From Epinephelus fuscoguttatus (taxonomy: Eukaryota; Chordata; Actinopteri; Perciformes; Serranidae): DNA of 64,000 nucleotides. The first letter of the stretch is position 1. Each line of letters starts with the position of its first letter. The stretch is taken from assembly GCF_011397635.1 (NCBI RefSeq), contig NC_064770.1, positions 21,545,707 through 21,609,706 of the forward strand. Reading direction: 5' to 3'. Under the pieces are notes generated by a model, which was given only the letters and a program-made list of their open reading frames with translations, ran no database searches and was not told the DNA's origin. Shown here piece by piece: positions 45,456-56,262 of this stretch. Position numbers and translations under genes: made by a program.

Positions 45456-45908
45456 ATACAACCTCTTTAGCAGAGCTGTCCCATGTAGCACAGTAATAGA
45501 CTGCTGAGTCTCCCTCCTCCACATTGTTGATGATCAAACGATAATCTGTCGTTGACTGATGAGTACATGTGAACTTTGGAGAGGAGAAACCAGAGCCATA
45601 CTTTGGAGAGCTCCAGCTACGATCAAAAATCAGGACAAATTGAGGGACTCCTCCTGGAGTCTGTTTATACCAGCGAGCACCATCTAAAGGAGCGTTACAC
45701 TCTAAGTTGGCTGTCTCTCCTTTCCTCAGCGTCACAGCAGGAGGCTTCTGTGTCACCACCGTCACACCACTCACACCTGGAAACAACAAGATGACATGGA
45801 GTCAAGAGAAACACACAGACTGATGAATCCAACATGAGGTCAAAGCTGCAGTAAGTCAGCCTCCTTACATGTTAGAGCAGTGATGAGAGTGCAGAGGGTC
45901 CCCAGCAT
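45456..45908 (-). CDS. Light-chain variable segment VA9 (leader 45869-45908, V exon 45456-45776)
   Basis: The most divergent family A member and the outermost on this side. FR1 ends ANLECNAP, CDR1 is short (LDGA), FR2 reads RWYKQTPGGVPQFVLIF, the CDR2 region DRSWSSPKYGSGF, and FR3 has an extra Cys (KFTCTHQS for KFTSNHQS). The CDR3 end is ATWDSSAKEVV. The frame is open and the core Cys-Trp-Cys are present. Its GVPQF stretch is the closest intact match to the GVPQF of the three FR2-L2 relics. Confidence 0.9.
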
Positions 45909-46409
45909 GTTGTCAGTGTGTGCTGAGAATGGCCTTGTAACTTGGAAAGTCAGCTTACTGCTGACAGATCAGAGGCTTTGGAGGATGAGGAGAGGAGGTG
46001 CTGGAGGAGCAATTTAATAGCACACTGAAACTGAGAGTGACTGACAGGAGGAGGAGCTTTGCTTCACTCTGCATGCTTTCTCACATTTCTTACTCTCATC
46101 TTCTGTGGAGGGAAATGTCTTTAATTTATTCATCATAGTCAGTGTAGATGAAAATGCTGATTCACAAAATACAATCATGTCCTGACGTCAAGACATCCTG
46201 CCTTTTATATGTATTTCTTACTAGTTGGGTTCCCAAGCATAAAGGAATAATTCTGGCTACATTTTTCCATAAGTCAACGACAGACATCTACTGCTTAATA
46301 AAAGCTTTGGCTCTGCACAAATGTACATCACTGTAATTTATACACATATGAAGCAAACTTTCTTTGATATAAAACACTTTGAAAACTAAACTATCAGTGT
46401 GTTTGCAGT

Positions 46410-46517
46410 CAGAGACAGTTCCCTCTGATTTTACAGAGAGCTGACACTTGACCTCTTCATTTACATGGAGCTATAAATAAGGAGAGGAGGCCTGCAGGTG
46501 CATCCTGGGAAGGAAGA
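46410..46517 (-). promoter_or_regulatory. Conserved inter-unit block with variant octamer, copy 5
   Basis: ATTTACAT (46459-46466), TATAAATAAGG and GCAGGTGC. Light-chain homology ends within a few bases of its right edge (46520), and no C exon follows to the right. Confidence 0.4.
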
Positions 46518-46520
46518 GAG

Positions 46521-47830
46521 GCGTTAATTGATGGTTAGTTTCTTCCTATACAAATGAGTGTTTTTAGATATATTATAATGTGAATCCCCTCTGAAAAAGT
46601 AGTTCAGGAGGACATGATTGACAGATGAGTTTCTTTTTGCCCTCTTTCAATCTCTCTTATACTGTAGTTCATTTTGAAATTCTAATATAAAAGGTAGGAT
46701 GATCGGGATATTAGAGACAGGAAAAATAGTAGGCATACTGTATGTCAAAATAAATATAAAAATGTGTTTAAAAACTTTTGTCAGTCACAGGCCGGTTTGT
46801 TACCCAGCTTCCTGTCCACATGTCAATCTGTCTCTCTCATTCTCTGTGTGCTTCTAATCTGCAGGCCAAGGTCTCCTTGACATGCCACAGCCTTAAGGCA
46901 GAGTCGCACCTCCAGAAAGGCCGAAATCAAATGAAATGGAAAAATCACACTGGCTTTTTGACTTCCTCATCCTGGAGCACTCTATTGACTGTATAATAAA
47001 GATGGGCGACATTACAGATTTCCAAATGTGAAGCCGAAACATCCGCTGGAGCTGTCTTTCTGCCATCATAGGTAGCTGTTATCACATTGGTTTAGTTCAA
47101 GTTCTCATTTTTCTGAGAAGTTTGGTTATAACCAGTAATTTGATGTTAAAAAAAAGGGGTGGGGGGGAGACTGAAGTCATGATTGACAGCTGTGTGTGCC
47201 AATCAGTATGCTCGCTATCAATGTCGCTGCTCGTGATTGCTCAGACGTGTGTATGGGCTGGAACTTGATACCAACGGGATTACTATTGCACAGAGTCTAG
47301 CTCCAAATGACATCACCAGCCCAAGATGGCAGCAACCGTATCTGGTATTCAAGATGCATTGTCCATCTTTATATACAGTCTATGTCTAACGTTTGGACGC
47401 TGCCTTTAAATTAACCCCCAACCTAACCTGGGCACTGTGAGGATACATGCACATAAATGTCCCACACACAGAAAGTGAGGAGGAGAAAAATACACCGCCA
47501 CACACTTCCAGTGGGTCATATATGATAACTGAGATGGATTACTTTTGTATGAGTCAATGCAAATGAATCTGATTTTAATAATCACAAATACAATAGTCTT
47601 ACAATGTTAATTAATGTGAAAAAGCATCTTTAAGCAGTGTTATATTACACTTAGACTACCTTTTCAGTCATTATGTCCAGCTATTGATACACAGAGCAGC
47701 AGGATGCAACTGAGATAATTTGATAAATGCTCCCACCTTGTGGTTAAAAGTGACTTTGTACAGAAAGGCAAAGATAAATACTTTATTTAGAGATTAAAAA
47801 AAACATCTTTTCTACACCATGCATCGCTCT
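46521..47830. other. Unique DNA at the edge of the light-chain locus
   Basis: No gene is seen. It contains one MITE (46985-47383), listed separately. Confidence 0.6.
46985..47383. mobile_element. MITE with about 22-base inverted ends
   Basis: The left end reads TGACTGTATAATAAAGATGG and the right end, inverted, TAGACTGTATATAAAGATGG. It is about 400 bases with no coding capacity. This type of end is common in teleost genomes. Confidence 0.65.
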
Positions 47831-47837
47831 TTATATA

Positions 47838-47843
47838 TTTATT
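47838..47843 (-). terminator. Candidate polyadenylation signal of the secreted-protein gene
   Basis: AATAAA on the minus strand, about 120 bases after the stop; a second is at 47782-47787. Confidence 0.5.
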
Positions 47844-47963
47844 CTTAGTCATGTGACTTATTCTCATGTCACACTCATCAATAAATTCATATAAACTAAT
47901 CATCTTCTCCTTAAAAATATATATACATATTAACTCTTTTTTGATACATCAGCGTCGACAGGT

Positions 47964-49403
47964 CTAAGGTCTCTGTGGCCCTCTCCTCCTCGCTCTGAGC
48001 AGTGTTGGCCCCTTGATAATCCCCCTGTCATGAGCCCTCATCTGTGCTCGCAGTGGAGACCTCAGACCAACGCTGGGGGGAACCCTCTGTACGGGCCGCT
48101 GAGGCAGAGCGAATCTGCCGTCCTTGAGGTCATCCACAAAACCCTCCAAACCGTCAAACTTTGAGGTGAGCTTCCCCAGCTCATCCTTCAGCATGTTAAA
48201 CTCCCTGTAGAGGTCACCCAGGGCATCTGACAGAGGTTGGATCCTTGACACATGCAGAGACATTTGGGAAAGAACAAATGAGAAAATTATTTCAGTATTC
48301 CAATGACCAGTCAAAGAGCTTTGGCTCTGAAATGTTCCATAAGCTCACATGAAATGGGAACAATGTTTACTGGCAAAACATAACCAAGACGAGACCTCAG
48401 TCAAATTGGCAACATGAACATGAAAGTCACGACATGCTGTTAAGCAGGAACAGCCCCATCCTCTGCAGGAAACATCAGGGTAACAGACAAAAAGAGCGGA
48501 AGTCGCTTAAAAAAAAAGATGAAAGTTTAAATATTCTTGGCACATCTTTGAGAAAGGACACCTGCAGCGAGCCTGCAGTGCACCTGAAACAGTTAGTCAG
48601 GAATGTTCACATTAAACTGGGTGTTGGTATGATCCACAACCTGATCTCTAAAGCAAAGGGTCACTGACTTGAAGTAACATCTGCCACATACACTCAATTC
48701 ATCAGAACATGAGGCTGAAACATTTCCCGTCTTTTGTTGGCACAGTCCCCACAGTGAGGTCATTTACAAAGCAGAGTCGGCCTTGTGTGGACCAGAGCGA
48801 TCGTGGATCAAATTACTGGCTCTGACAGGTCAGTGGTCATGTGCAGAGCAAAGCAAGTTACATAATTCCTAATTTTGTACCACTGCGAGGAACAATAAAA
48901 TGCTCACTGACGTAACTGAGTGTTGTTATTCTCGCTCTTTCCCAACATTTGGACTGTTTTCTCTTCTTGTTCCTGCTTTTGCATTTAACATGACTGCAAC
49001 TTACAGTCAGAAGCTACTGTGACCCACCTGTTGTATTCAGGCAGGACAGAGGCGTGGTCATTGATCAGCAGGTCTTTCACTTGAGTTAGAATAGCAAATT
49101 TCCAGTTGTCCAGCACCTGCGTCAGATTGGAACAAGTCTTGCCATTGCTGTGTTCTGCAGAGGACAGACATTTACAGTAGAAGTAGAGCTAAGTATTTAC
49201 CCCGAACCGTAGAAACGAGAACTGGATTCAAGTGCTTTAAAAAATGAAACCTTTTTCTAATCATTTACAGATTGTGGAAAATTGAGAGTGACAATGCAGC
49301 ATCCCTGACCTTTAGGGACCCAACGTGAGGTTTCCTCTTTCCACTTCTGAGCTCTGCATGTTAAGATCATGCAGAAAAGTACCAGAATCCCCTTCATCAT
49401 CAT
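47964..49403 (-). CDS. Small secreted protein, function unknown (exons 49310-49403, 49028-49154, 47964-48243)
   Basis: Three coding exons join in phase (phase 1, then phase 2) to 166 residues plus stop. Donors are G|GTCAGG and AG|GTGGGT; acceptors are CTGCAG and GTCAAG. A signal peptide ([15 protein letters not shown]) follows a run of three Met codons. The mature part has one Cys (KTCSNLTQ), a long helical, coiled-coil-like stretch ([26 protein letters not shown] and onward), and a basic, proline-rich tail ending [11 protein letters not shown] 5' UTR acceptor TTTTTCTCAG lies 10 bases before the first ATG, and a TATA box and untranslated exon are likely at 50698-50820. I do not recognise the family. 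A secreted adaptor or growth-factor-like role would be a guess. Confidence 0.75.
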
Positions 49404-49454
49404 CTTCCTCACCTGAGAAAAACAGAAATTATAGACGTGGGTGCTGCTGAGAAA

Positions 49455-50092
49455 CAGGGGCACTCCTAAGGGGAGGGCGAAGGGGGCCATGACCCCAGTG
49501 ACACAATTGCTTCCCCAACTCGGTGAAAATAATCAGAGATAGACATTACTGTCTTTAAGAGGCTGTTAGACACTTATTTTTTCAGCTAGCACAAAGGTAG
49601 TGGTGTCTCGGGAAACTAGACAACCTAAGGCATCAGTTGGAGGCAAACGCATCACCCTATTTTGTGGAGAAGGCGACTACATAATGCTCCAAATTTAGGC
49701 TAAAATTTGGCAAGGGAGCAACTGGCATGACCATTTTCAAAGGGGTCCCTTTAACTCTCATCTCAAGACATCTGAATGAAAATGGGCTCTATGGGTACAA
49801 GTCTCCCCTAAACTTGGGAAAAGTTATTCCCAGTAAATGTTTTGCTCCTTACAATCAACATACTCCTTCAAATTAAAGCTGCATGTTTGTGTTTCTCAGA
49901 TAATTAGTCATTTTAACTTTGACAAAAGGAATCCAAGTGTATTTGCAAGCAATTTCTCAACTCTCATACTGCCATAATTTCGAACTAGCCTATATTCAAC
50001 AGCACAATGGCTTTTGGTTTTGATGTGCCACCCCAAGATTTTCAGCGGCCCCATCTGGCCACCCCTGTGAAAAATTTCTAGGGGCACCACTG
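49455..50092. mobile_element. Non-autonomous hAT transposon in the 5' intron
   Basis: Ends CAGGGGCACTCCTAA and, inverted, CAGTGGTGCCCCTAGAA. A perfect 8-base target duplication CTGAGAAA occurs at 49447-49454 and 50093-50100. It is 638 bases, with no transposase. It lies in the untranslated-leader intron of the secreted-protein gene. Confidence 0.85.
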
Positions 50093-50697
50093 CTGAGAAA
50101 CAAGTGCACAGGGAAGCAGTAATGTAATAATTAGATATAATTAGATATTTTTTACATACAACAAACCCATGATAGGCTTATATGATATGATACAGTACTA
50201 TTACACTACTCAATAAGTATCTAAAATTTGCTGCACACTGACAAACTTTAACATGAAAATGCTCCTACATGCCCTTGTTAGAATAATCTATAACACTATT
50301 ACACTGTGAAAGTAACCATTCAGCACAATAAGTAATTTTACTTTTGATACTTTTACTTAACTGATGTTTTAATTCAAGACTTTAACTTGTAATGGAGTAT
50401 TTTTCAACAGTGGTATTTCTACTTTTAGCTAATTAAAGCATCTGAATATGGAAAGTGGAAGATACATGTAAGTGATGCCAGGAAAACTTGTTTAAAACAT
50501 TTTCACATAAAGAAAACCTCTTATGCTTGATAACAAAGTTAGAATTTTACTTACAATAAATTCAACTGAATCTGCAAGTTATTAATCTACATTTTTAATT
50601 CAAATAAATAGGAAACAAAGGTTTTTCATGTAGATCCTGAGCACTGCACTTTATTCTACTGTCACTTAAATTTACTGCTCTTTGAGTTTTACTCTAC

Positions 50698-50822
50698 CTG
50701 TCTGTGAAGTAGTGTCAGTAGTGTCTTTCCAGGTCACAGCGGCCAAACACACTCTGTGGTACGATCCCTCAACAGTGACACACTGAGGAAACATGACCTG
50801 GGCAGCACTCTCTTATAACAGC
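50698..50822 (-). promoter_or_regulatory. Candidate promoter and 5' untranslated exon of the secreted-protein gene
   Basis: On the minus strand, TTATAAGAG near 50812-50820 is followed by about 90 bases and a donor ACAG|GTAGAG at 50697. It is placed by reading signals only. Confidence 0.5.
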
Positions 50823-52215
50823 CTCCCTCATTTCCCAGAGCCATTCCCCCACCTGCTCCCACCCACTTCAGTGATGCAGTGGAGACACACTCTGTTCCTT
50901 AAGCATGCACGTGCACAAAGCTGCACACATAACATGGCACTATCAAGGCAAAGCTCCCTGTAACACATGCTTTCCACTACGGTCTCTGATGTGTCTTGCA
51001 GACTGTGGATCTGCTGCAGTGATAAATATCCCACAGACCCTGAATGGGAGGTCCTGATAATCCCCTGTCTCTGCTCCATCTATCCCCCCACATGTCTTTT
51101 AGCTGCTGTGAGTGGTGTAGGGCAACTGCGCTCGCTATGGGCTCTAATCCAGAGGAGGTGTTTGATGTAGCAGCGTGGCTCCGACATAGCATTCTTACCG
51201 CCTACTGTAATAAAATCTGCTCAACATCTGGGCTACGACAGTCAGACGCAGCCGGCAGTGGTCCCTTTAGCTGTCAGAGATGATCAAAACCTGGAGACAC
51301 ACACACTTGATGAAGCTGAAAGTAAGAGGATGAAAACACTCTGATTATTTTTAATCATTTAAATAAAAAAATGAATGAATAATAAACAGCTGTTGTACAG
51401 TAATGAGAAAAATATACAGCCCCCGGGGGATTTCCTCAGCACTAAACTCCCCAACTCAGATAAGCTGCTGTCTGATTTGCTCCATCAGTTCTCTCAGTGT
51501 GACATTAACCCACCCCTGATGGGTCGAGATCATTTATGTGGAAATAATCTGACTGCCAGTGGAGGACAGATCTGTAATCTGGACAGTTTTGGGCTGGCAA
51601 ATGCAGCTGGACCCAAACGCAGCAGAAAAATGTCCATCACCGAAGCATATTTTCCTACTTTTTTTAAATACCGGGCAAAAGGAATGCTTTTACTTGACAG
51701 CTCTGAAATGAAATACCTTTTGTCACAAGAAATTCCAGCTCTGATCTACTCCAGATAGGAGCTCCTTGTTCCATTTGAAAGACGGTGAATGCTGCTGCAT
51801 CCTGTGCTGATGACTGCAGACAGTATTGATATATGGCACGAGGCGAGCCTATCACGGCTGGAAAGGAATCTGACTTGGCGATGGTCCCTGCCATCTGCAC
51901 CAACTTTACATCCACAGACACAACACACTGCACTGTGTGCTGAAGGATGGATATCATATGTACCATACATCTTCAGTGCTGACAATATTACAGAACCAGT
52001 TGGATTCTATTCAGAGAGTGGGAACTAAGTGCTCTTTCTATTCCATCTTGATTTATAAACAACAAGGAAACAGCAGGATTCGTGAGATTTGTTAAAGAAA
52101 TCAGACACTCAGTTGATAATCTACTCTGTTAGTAACCAGTCACAGTAAATTGGTTGGCTTATAAATCTGGAATAGTCATACCCAGATGTTGCCTTTATTT
52201 CTAAATGTATATATG
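50823..52215. other. Intergenic DNA without a supported gene
   Basis: A 127-codon open stretch at 51375-51758 (plus strand) has no recognisable domain, no splice context and no repeat match that I can see, so it is not called as a gene. Confidence 0.5.
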
Positions 52216-52716
52216 CAGAGTGTCTGCAGGTGTCAGACACTTAAATTAAATGCCTTTAAAGTCCTTTTTGAGATCATTTCTAACCAAATTTAACAATAAT
52301 TTCTGGACAAAACTTTTATCTATTTTTCATTCAAGCATTGCAGGTGAGTATAGGTAAGTAGTATAAATGTAGTCCCTTGCAGAGGTAGGTTTTATTTAGG
52401 AAGAACACAGTATTAGGTTCATTGGAAGGTTTAAAGATTCAGAATTTTTATGCAGAAGAGCATGACTCCTTTTGACAGAAATAAATTAAAAGATGGATAA
52501 ATGAAATCAGATAATATATTTGTCGCAATTAAGACCTCAAAAATTCAAATTTAGGACTACCTTATGACTTTTAAGGTCTAAGGTTGGGTTACATTTGTCT
52601 TTTTAATATGACTTTTGTGATTGGATGACAAAAGCTGCATTGAAAAAACATGGCCCAATGCCTCTGACACTGAATTTAAGACATTTCTATGCTTCCAAGG
52701 ACCTACAGACACCCTG
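52216..52716. mobile_element. Non-autonomous hAT-like repeat
   Basis: Ends CAGAGTGTCTGCAGGT and, inverted, CAGGGTGTCTGTAGGTCC. The flanks do not give a clean 8-base duplication. About 500 bases, AT-rich inside. Confidence 0.6.
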
Positions 52717-52929
52717 ATATGTATTTTACCTTTTGATTATCATAATTCATTGTTCCCCAAGCTTATTATTTTTCTTTACATTAGTGGAAAGGCGCAGTAA
52801 CAGCAGAATAGTGGAGAGTAGATACCTGAAGGTACAAATACTCCACTACAAGTTCAAGTTGTGCATTCGAAACAATCAAAAGTAAAAGAACACATTATTC
52901 TCCTCCGACCCCACTCCATCATTGTCTTA

Positions 52930-53035
52930 CTGTATTTTTATTTTATTTTATGTTATTTCATTTGGTTTTGTTTTGTTTTGTTTTGTTTTGTTTTGTTTTA
53001 TTTTATTCTTTTTTATTATTTTTTTTATTGTTTTA
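52930..53035. repeat. TTTTG/TTTTA pentanucleotide tract
   Basis: About eight TTTTG units flanked by TTTTA-rich sequence. No gene is seen between 52717 and 53820 apart from this. Confidence 0.8.
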
Positions 53036-53824
53036 ATGATTTATATGTTGGGTAGTTTAGAACAATGCATCATAGTTTTAAAAATAAAACCTTAATCTCC
53101 ACAGTAAATAGTAAAACTACAGCTGCCAGATAAATGTAGTGGCGTATAATATTTGCTATGAAATGTAGTGAAATACAAGCATAAAGCAGCATAAAATGGA
53201 CATATACAAATGTACCAGTGGTCCAAGTAAATGTACATAATATATGATTTCCATCTGTGTGTCTTTGTAAAACACTGAATACATGTGTATATATCCACCT
53301 ACAGGCACTCCACCACACACTTTCTTGAAAGCTACTTGTGTGAAAACCATGACAAACTATAAAAATAAAGTCCTCTGGAAGCTCAGTGTGACAACTCACA
53401 GTTTGTTTTTCCGTTAATACCTATAAATATGGAAACACATTTACAGCAGCACTAATGTCCAGCCTCATAAGCCTTACAGCCCCATCTGGAGTCCACCACT
53501 AGTCAGCTTCAGGCTTTGTCTGCAGCAGCGGACAGCGGACTTCCTTCCAGCTCCGTGCAGCTCAGTCCAGCACAGGCAGAGGAAAGAATGACTGCAGCTG
53601 ACCTGCAGAGCCAGAGAGTGAGATAACCAGGCCTTTGCCTGCATTGTTTTTTAACTCACTGTCACACTTGGTTGCTCACATGCTGCTTCTTACTGACACA
53701 CAGCAGCACATCGCTTCATAATGACTTTATCAGAGGACGGTATAAGTGAAATACATCAGCTCTTATACTCAAAGACTGATGACAAACAGAAGGTGCACCA
53801 CGAGGATTCTCATGTTTCATACTG

Positions 53825-53930
53825 AGTCACATGCAGAGGTTGTCACATGACTGTCAGTGTTTATATAAGGCCAGAGACCAATCTAACTGCTGTTCATACC
53901 AGCTTCAAAGCAAACGTGATCATTCCTGGT
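53825..53930 (+). promoter_or_regulatory. Candidate distal promoter of tspan10 with M-box
   Basis: GTCACATGAC (53842-53851), a palindromic M-box E-box, is preceded by a second CACATG (53827-53832) and followed 10 bases later by TTATATAAGG (53861-53870). A weak donor CCTG|GTGAAT lies near 53929. An acceptor TTTCTGACCAG lies just before the tspan10 start codon exon (about 56232). Linking them into one leader exon is inference. Confidence 0.4.
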
Positions 53931-56225
53931 GAATACTTTCTAAATACAACAATGAGCTAACAGGAATAATTTTGTTGAGTGTAATGGCCTCATATGACTA
54001 CATACTATAGTATGGAAACACAGCATAGTAGGAAAATAACACTATGTGCGAGAGTGTTGCATAGTCATTTTTGTTTCTGCCAAAACACAGTGATAGCCAA
54101 GCAGGAGCCAGCACCTACTATGCAACTTTAACAAGCCTGGATCGTCTTCTCTCACTCCCATAAAAGAAAGGTGCTCTTTATGATGGAGCTGCAGCTGTGA
54201 GTTGGATGGACCGAGCAGATTTGCTCACTGTGTTATGAGAGAAGTATTTCACTGCTGGAACGATGGTCTTTTCATAAAACTTGGCTGTCTATGAAGTGGA
54301 AATACTTTTGACATTGGTGCCACATGACCAGAGAAAACAAAGAAAAAGGGACTGTGGCATTTGTTTTTGCTTAAGAAGTAGAAAACCTACAACCATCAGA
54401 ATGCACTGTGCAGCACCGGACCAATAAATGCTCCTCCTCGTGGGTGATGTAATGAGAGCTTGTCTGTTTTGACCATGGATGTACAAAGAGAACTGGATAT
54501 AGTGTTAGAGGACAGAATACAGTTTATTCTTACGAAAGCTGCTCAGTGATGCATGAAGCCAAAAAAGGTCAACTGCCTGGAGCAGCAGTAGCTCTATCCA
54601 TAGGGACTTGGGTTGGGTTGCCTGCTTGAGTCCTTGTCCAGACCAGTCCGTTTTTTCCGGATGCGTTTTTTTTTTAACCCGTCATCCAAAAAAAATTGCT
54701 ACACACATAAGCCTTGCACTCCGATGCCTTTAATTGTTCCATTAGTCACGAACAAAATGTAAGGACACATTTCCTCCTTTGCCTCTCTTCACTGAAGCTG
54801 CATGAAGGGTCGGAGCTGTCCTCCCTCTGAACATTACTTTCTGACCTGTTGAACGTGAGCCATCTGAGTTATGAAATGATTCTGTGCGCCCCGTTCCTCC
54901 GACTTGTCCTGGCTGTGTCCCGTTGCCACATCTTCTTCACTGATTCTTAGTCAAACGTCTCTAAAGGCCTCTGACAGATGCAAAAAAACACAGAATATTG
55001 ACCCTGTTCCAAAAATTTTAATTATTGACCAAAGTTTCGGACTCAGTGAGGTCGTATTTATTTTTAGACATGCGACAATTTCAGACAAAAAAAAAAAACG
55101 ACTCAGTGTGCAAATGCCTTAAGTCTATGGGAAAGTCTTGTGTGATGAACCCGGCAGTTGTATTTCCACTGTTTGGCCACTACAATAAATTGGCTTCAAA
55201 GCCCAGTGCATTTCCTGGTGGCCTAGTTTTGACACAGGAAACAATATGGCCACCGGCCGGTAACACACAATCTTGAATTACAGTTAAACAGTAAGCTAAA
55301 ATATGTTTCTGAAAACATTTTATGTAAGAAATAGGCAACACAGTAATTGAATCTTGATTTATATTTTTATCAGCAGTGTTTATTTTTATTGTTTGATCTG
55401 AGTTTTTGTCAGCCTCTGTTTACATAATACAGGAAACAGTATGGCGTCCACTTTCTATTCACCAATTCTCATATTACAGCCAAACAGTGCACTAAAATAT
55501 GTTTCTGAAGTTATACTGTTTGGGACTCTCATGATCCGCTTTTATAGTCTTCTAGTCTATGGTAGCAAGCATACAAAATTTAGGAGCTCCAACCTGTAGT
55601 CCAAGCAACAGACCTAGAGCAAACAAAAATCTGCCTGCGTCATCCAAGCTGGGAGATGCGCAAGGAGATCTGGCCACTGGGAAGATGAAGAACAAAGCAT
55701 TGTTTTAATGCGAAAATGTCTTTTTCTTTAAATTACTTCGTGTCACAAAATTCAGTTTCATTAGGCTATAAGATGTTTTTTGAAGATCTGCACATATTTG
55801 ATTTTTTTTCATTGCTTGCTTTAAGTAACAGTCAGCAGGGTAAAACAGTGTGGTGTAGGAGCCCAGCCACTGTTTTAGTTTTTGAGTTTAGCCTTGCACT
55901 TTCTTTTAACAACCCACTTTATTTTTTAATAACTATCAAATTATTACATAACACCATGACATCTTAGCGGTTTACGTGAGTGAACCAAAATCAAAAGTCT
56001 CTTGTGTTAGTCAGAGTCCCACTCGTGTGTGTGTGTGTGAGACTCTCACACATGCTTTGATAGCCGTCTAATCCCCTCACTGTGACTCTCACATGATGAA
56101 GAAATCCCACGGCTCGCAGCAGCCCAAGGCTAAACACTGCATGGTTTCTCCACTTCAGCTCACATGCTCCTCTGTTCGTACTGTAGCGAATGCTCCCTCC
56201 ATGTCCCACTTTAGCTTGTGTGTTT
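53931..56225. other. Intergenic or 5' intron DNA upstream of tspan10
   Basis: No gene is supported. Two related blocks (about 55225-55310 and 55425-55515, both with AGGAAACA.TATGGC and CTAAAATATGTTTCTGA) are a degenerate dispersed or tandem repeat. A short TG run is at 56022-56041. Confidence 0.5.
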
Positions 56226-56262
56226 CTGACCAGCTAAAAGCACAGAGAGAAACGTCTCCAAC

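Noticed and set aside
48434-48667. A 77-codon plus-strand frame in the intron of the secreted-protein gene
   Set aside because: No similarity to any domain that I recognise and no supporting signals.
51375-51758. A 127-codon open frame upstream of the hAT-like repeat
   Set aside because: No domain, no signal peptide and no splice partners; the length is possible by chance in this composition.
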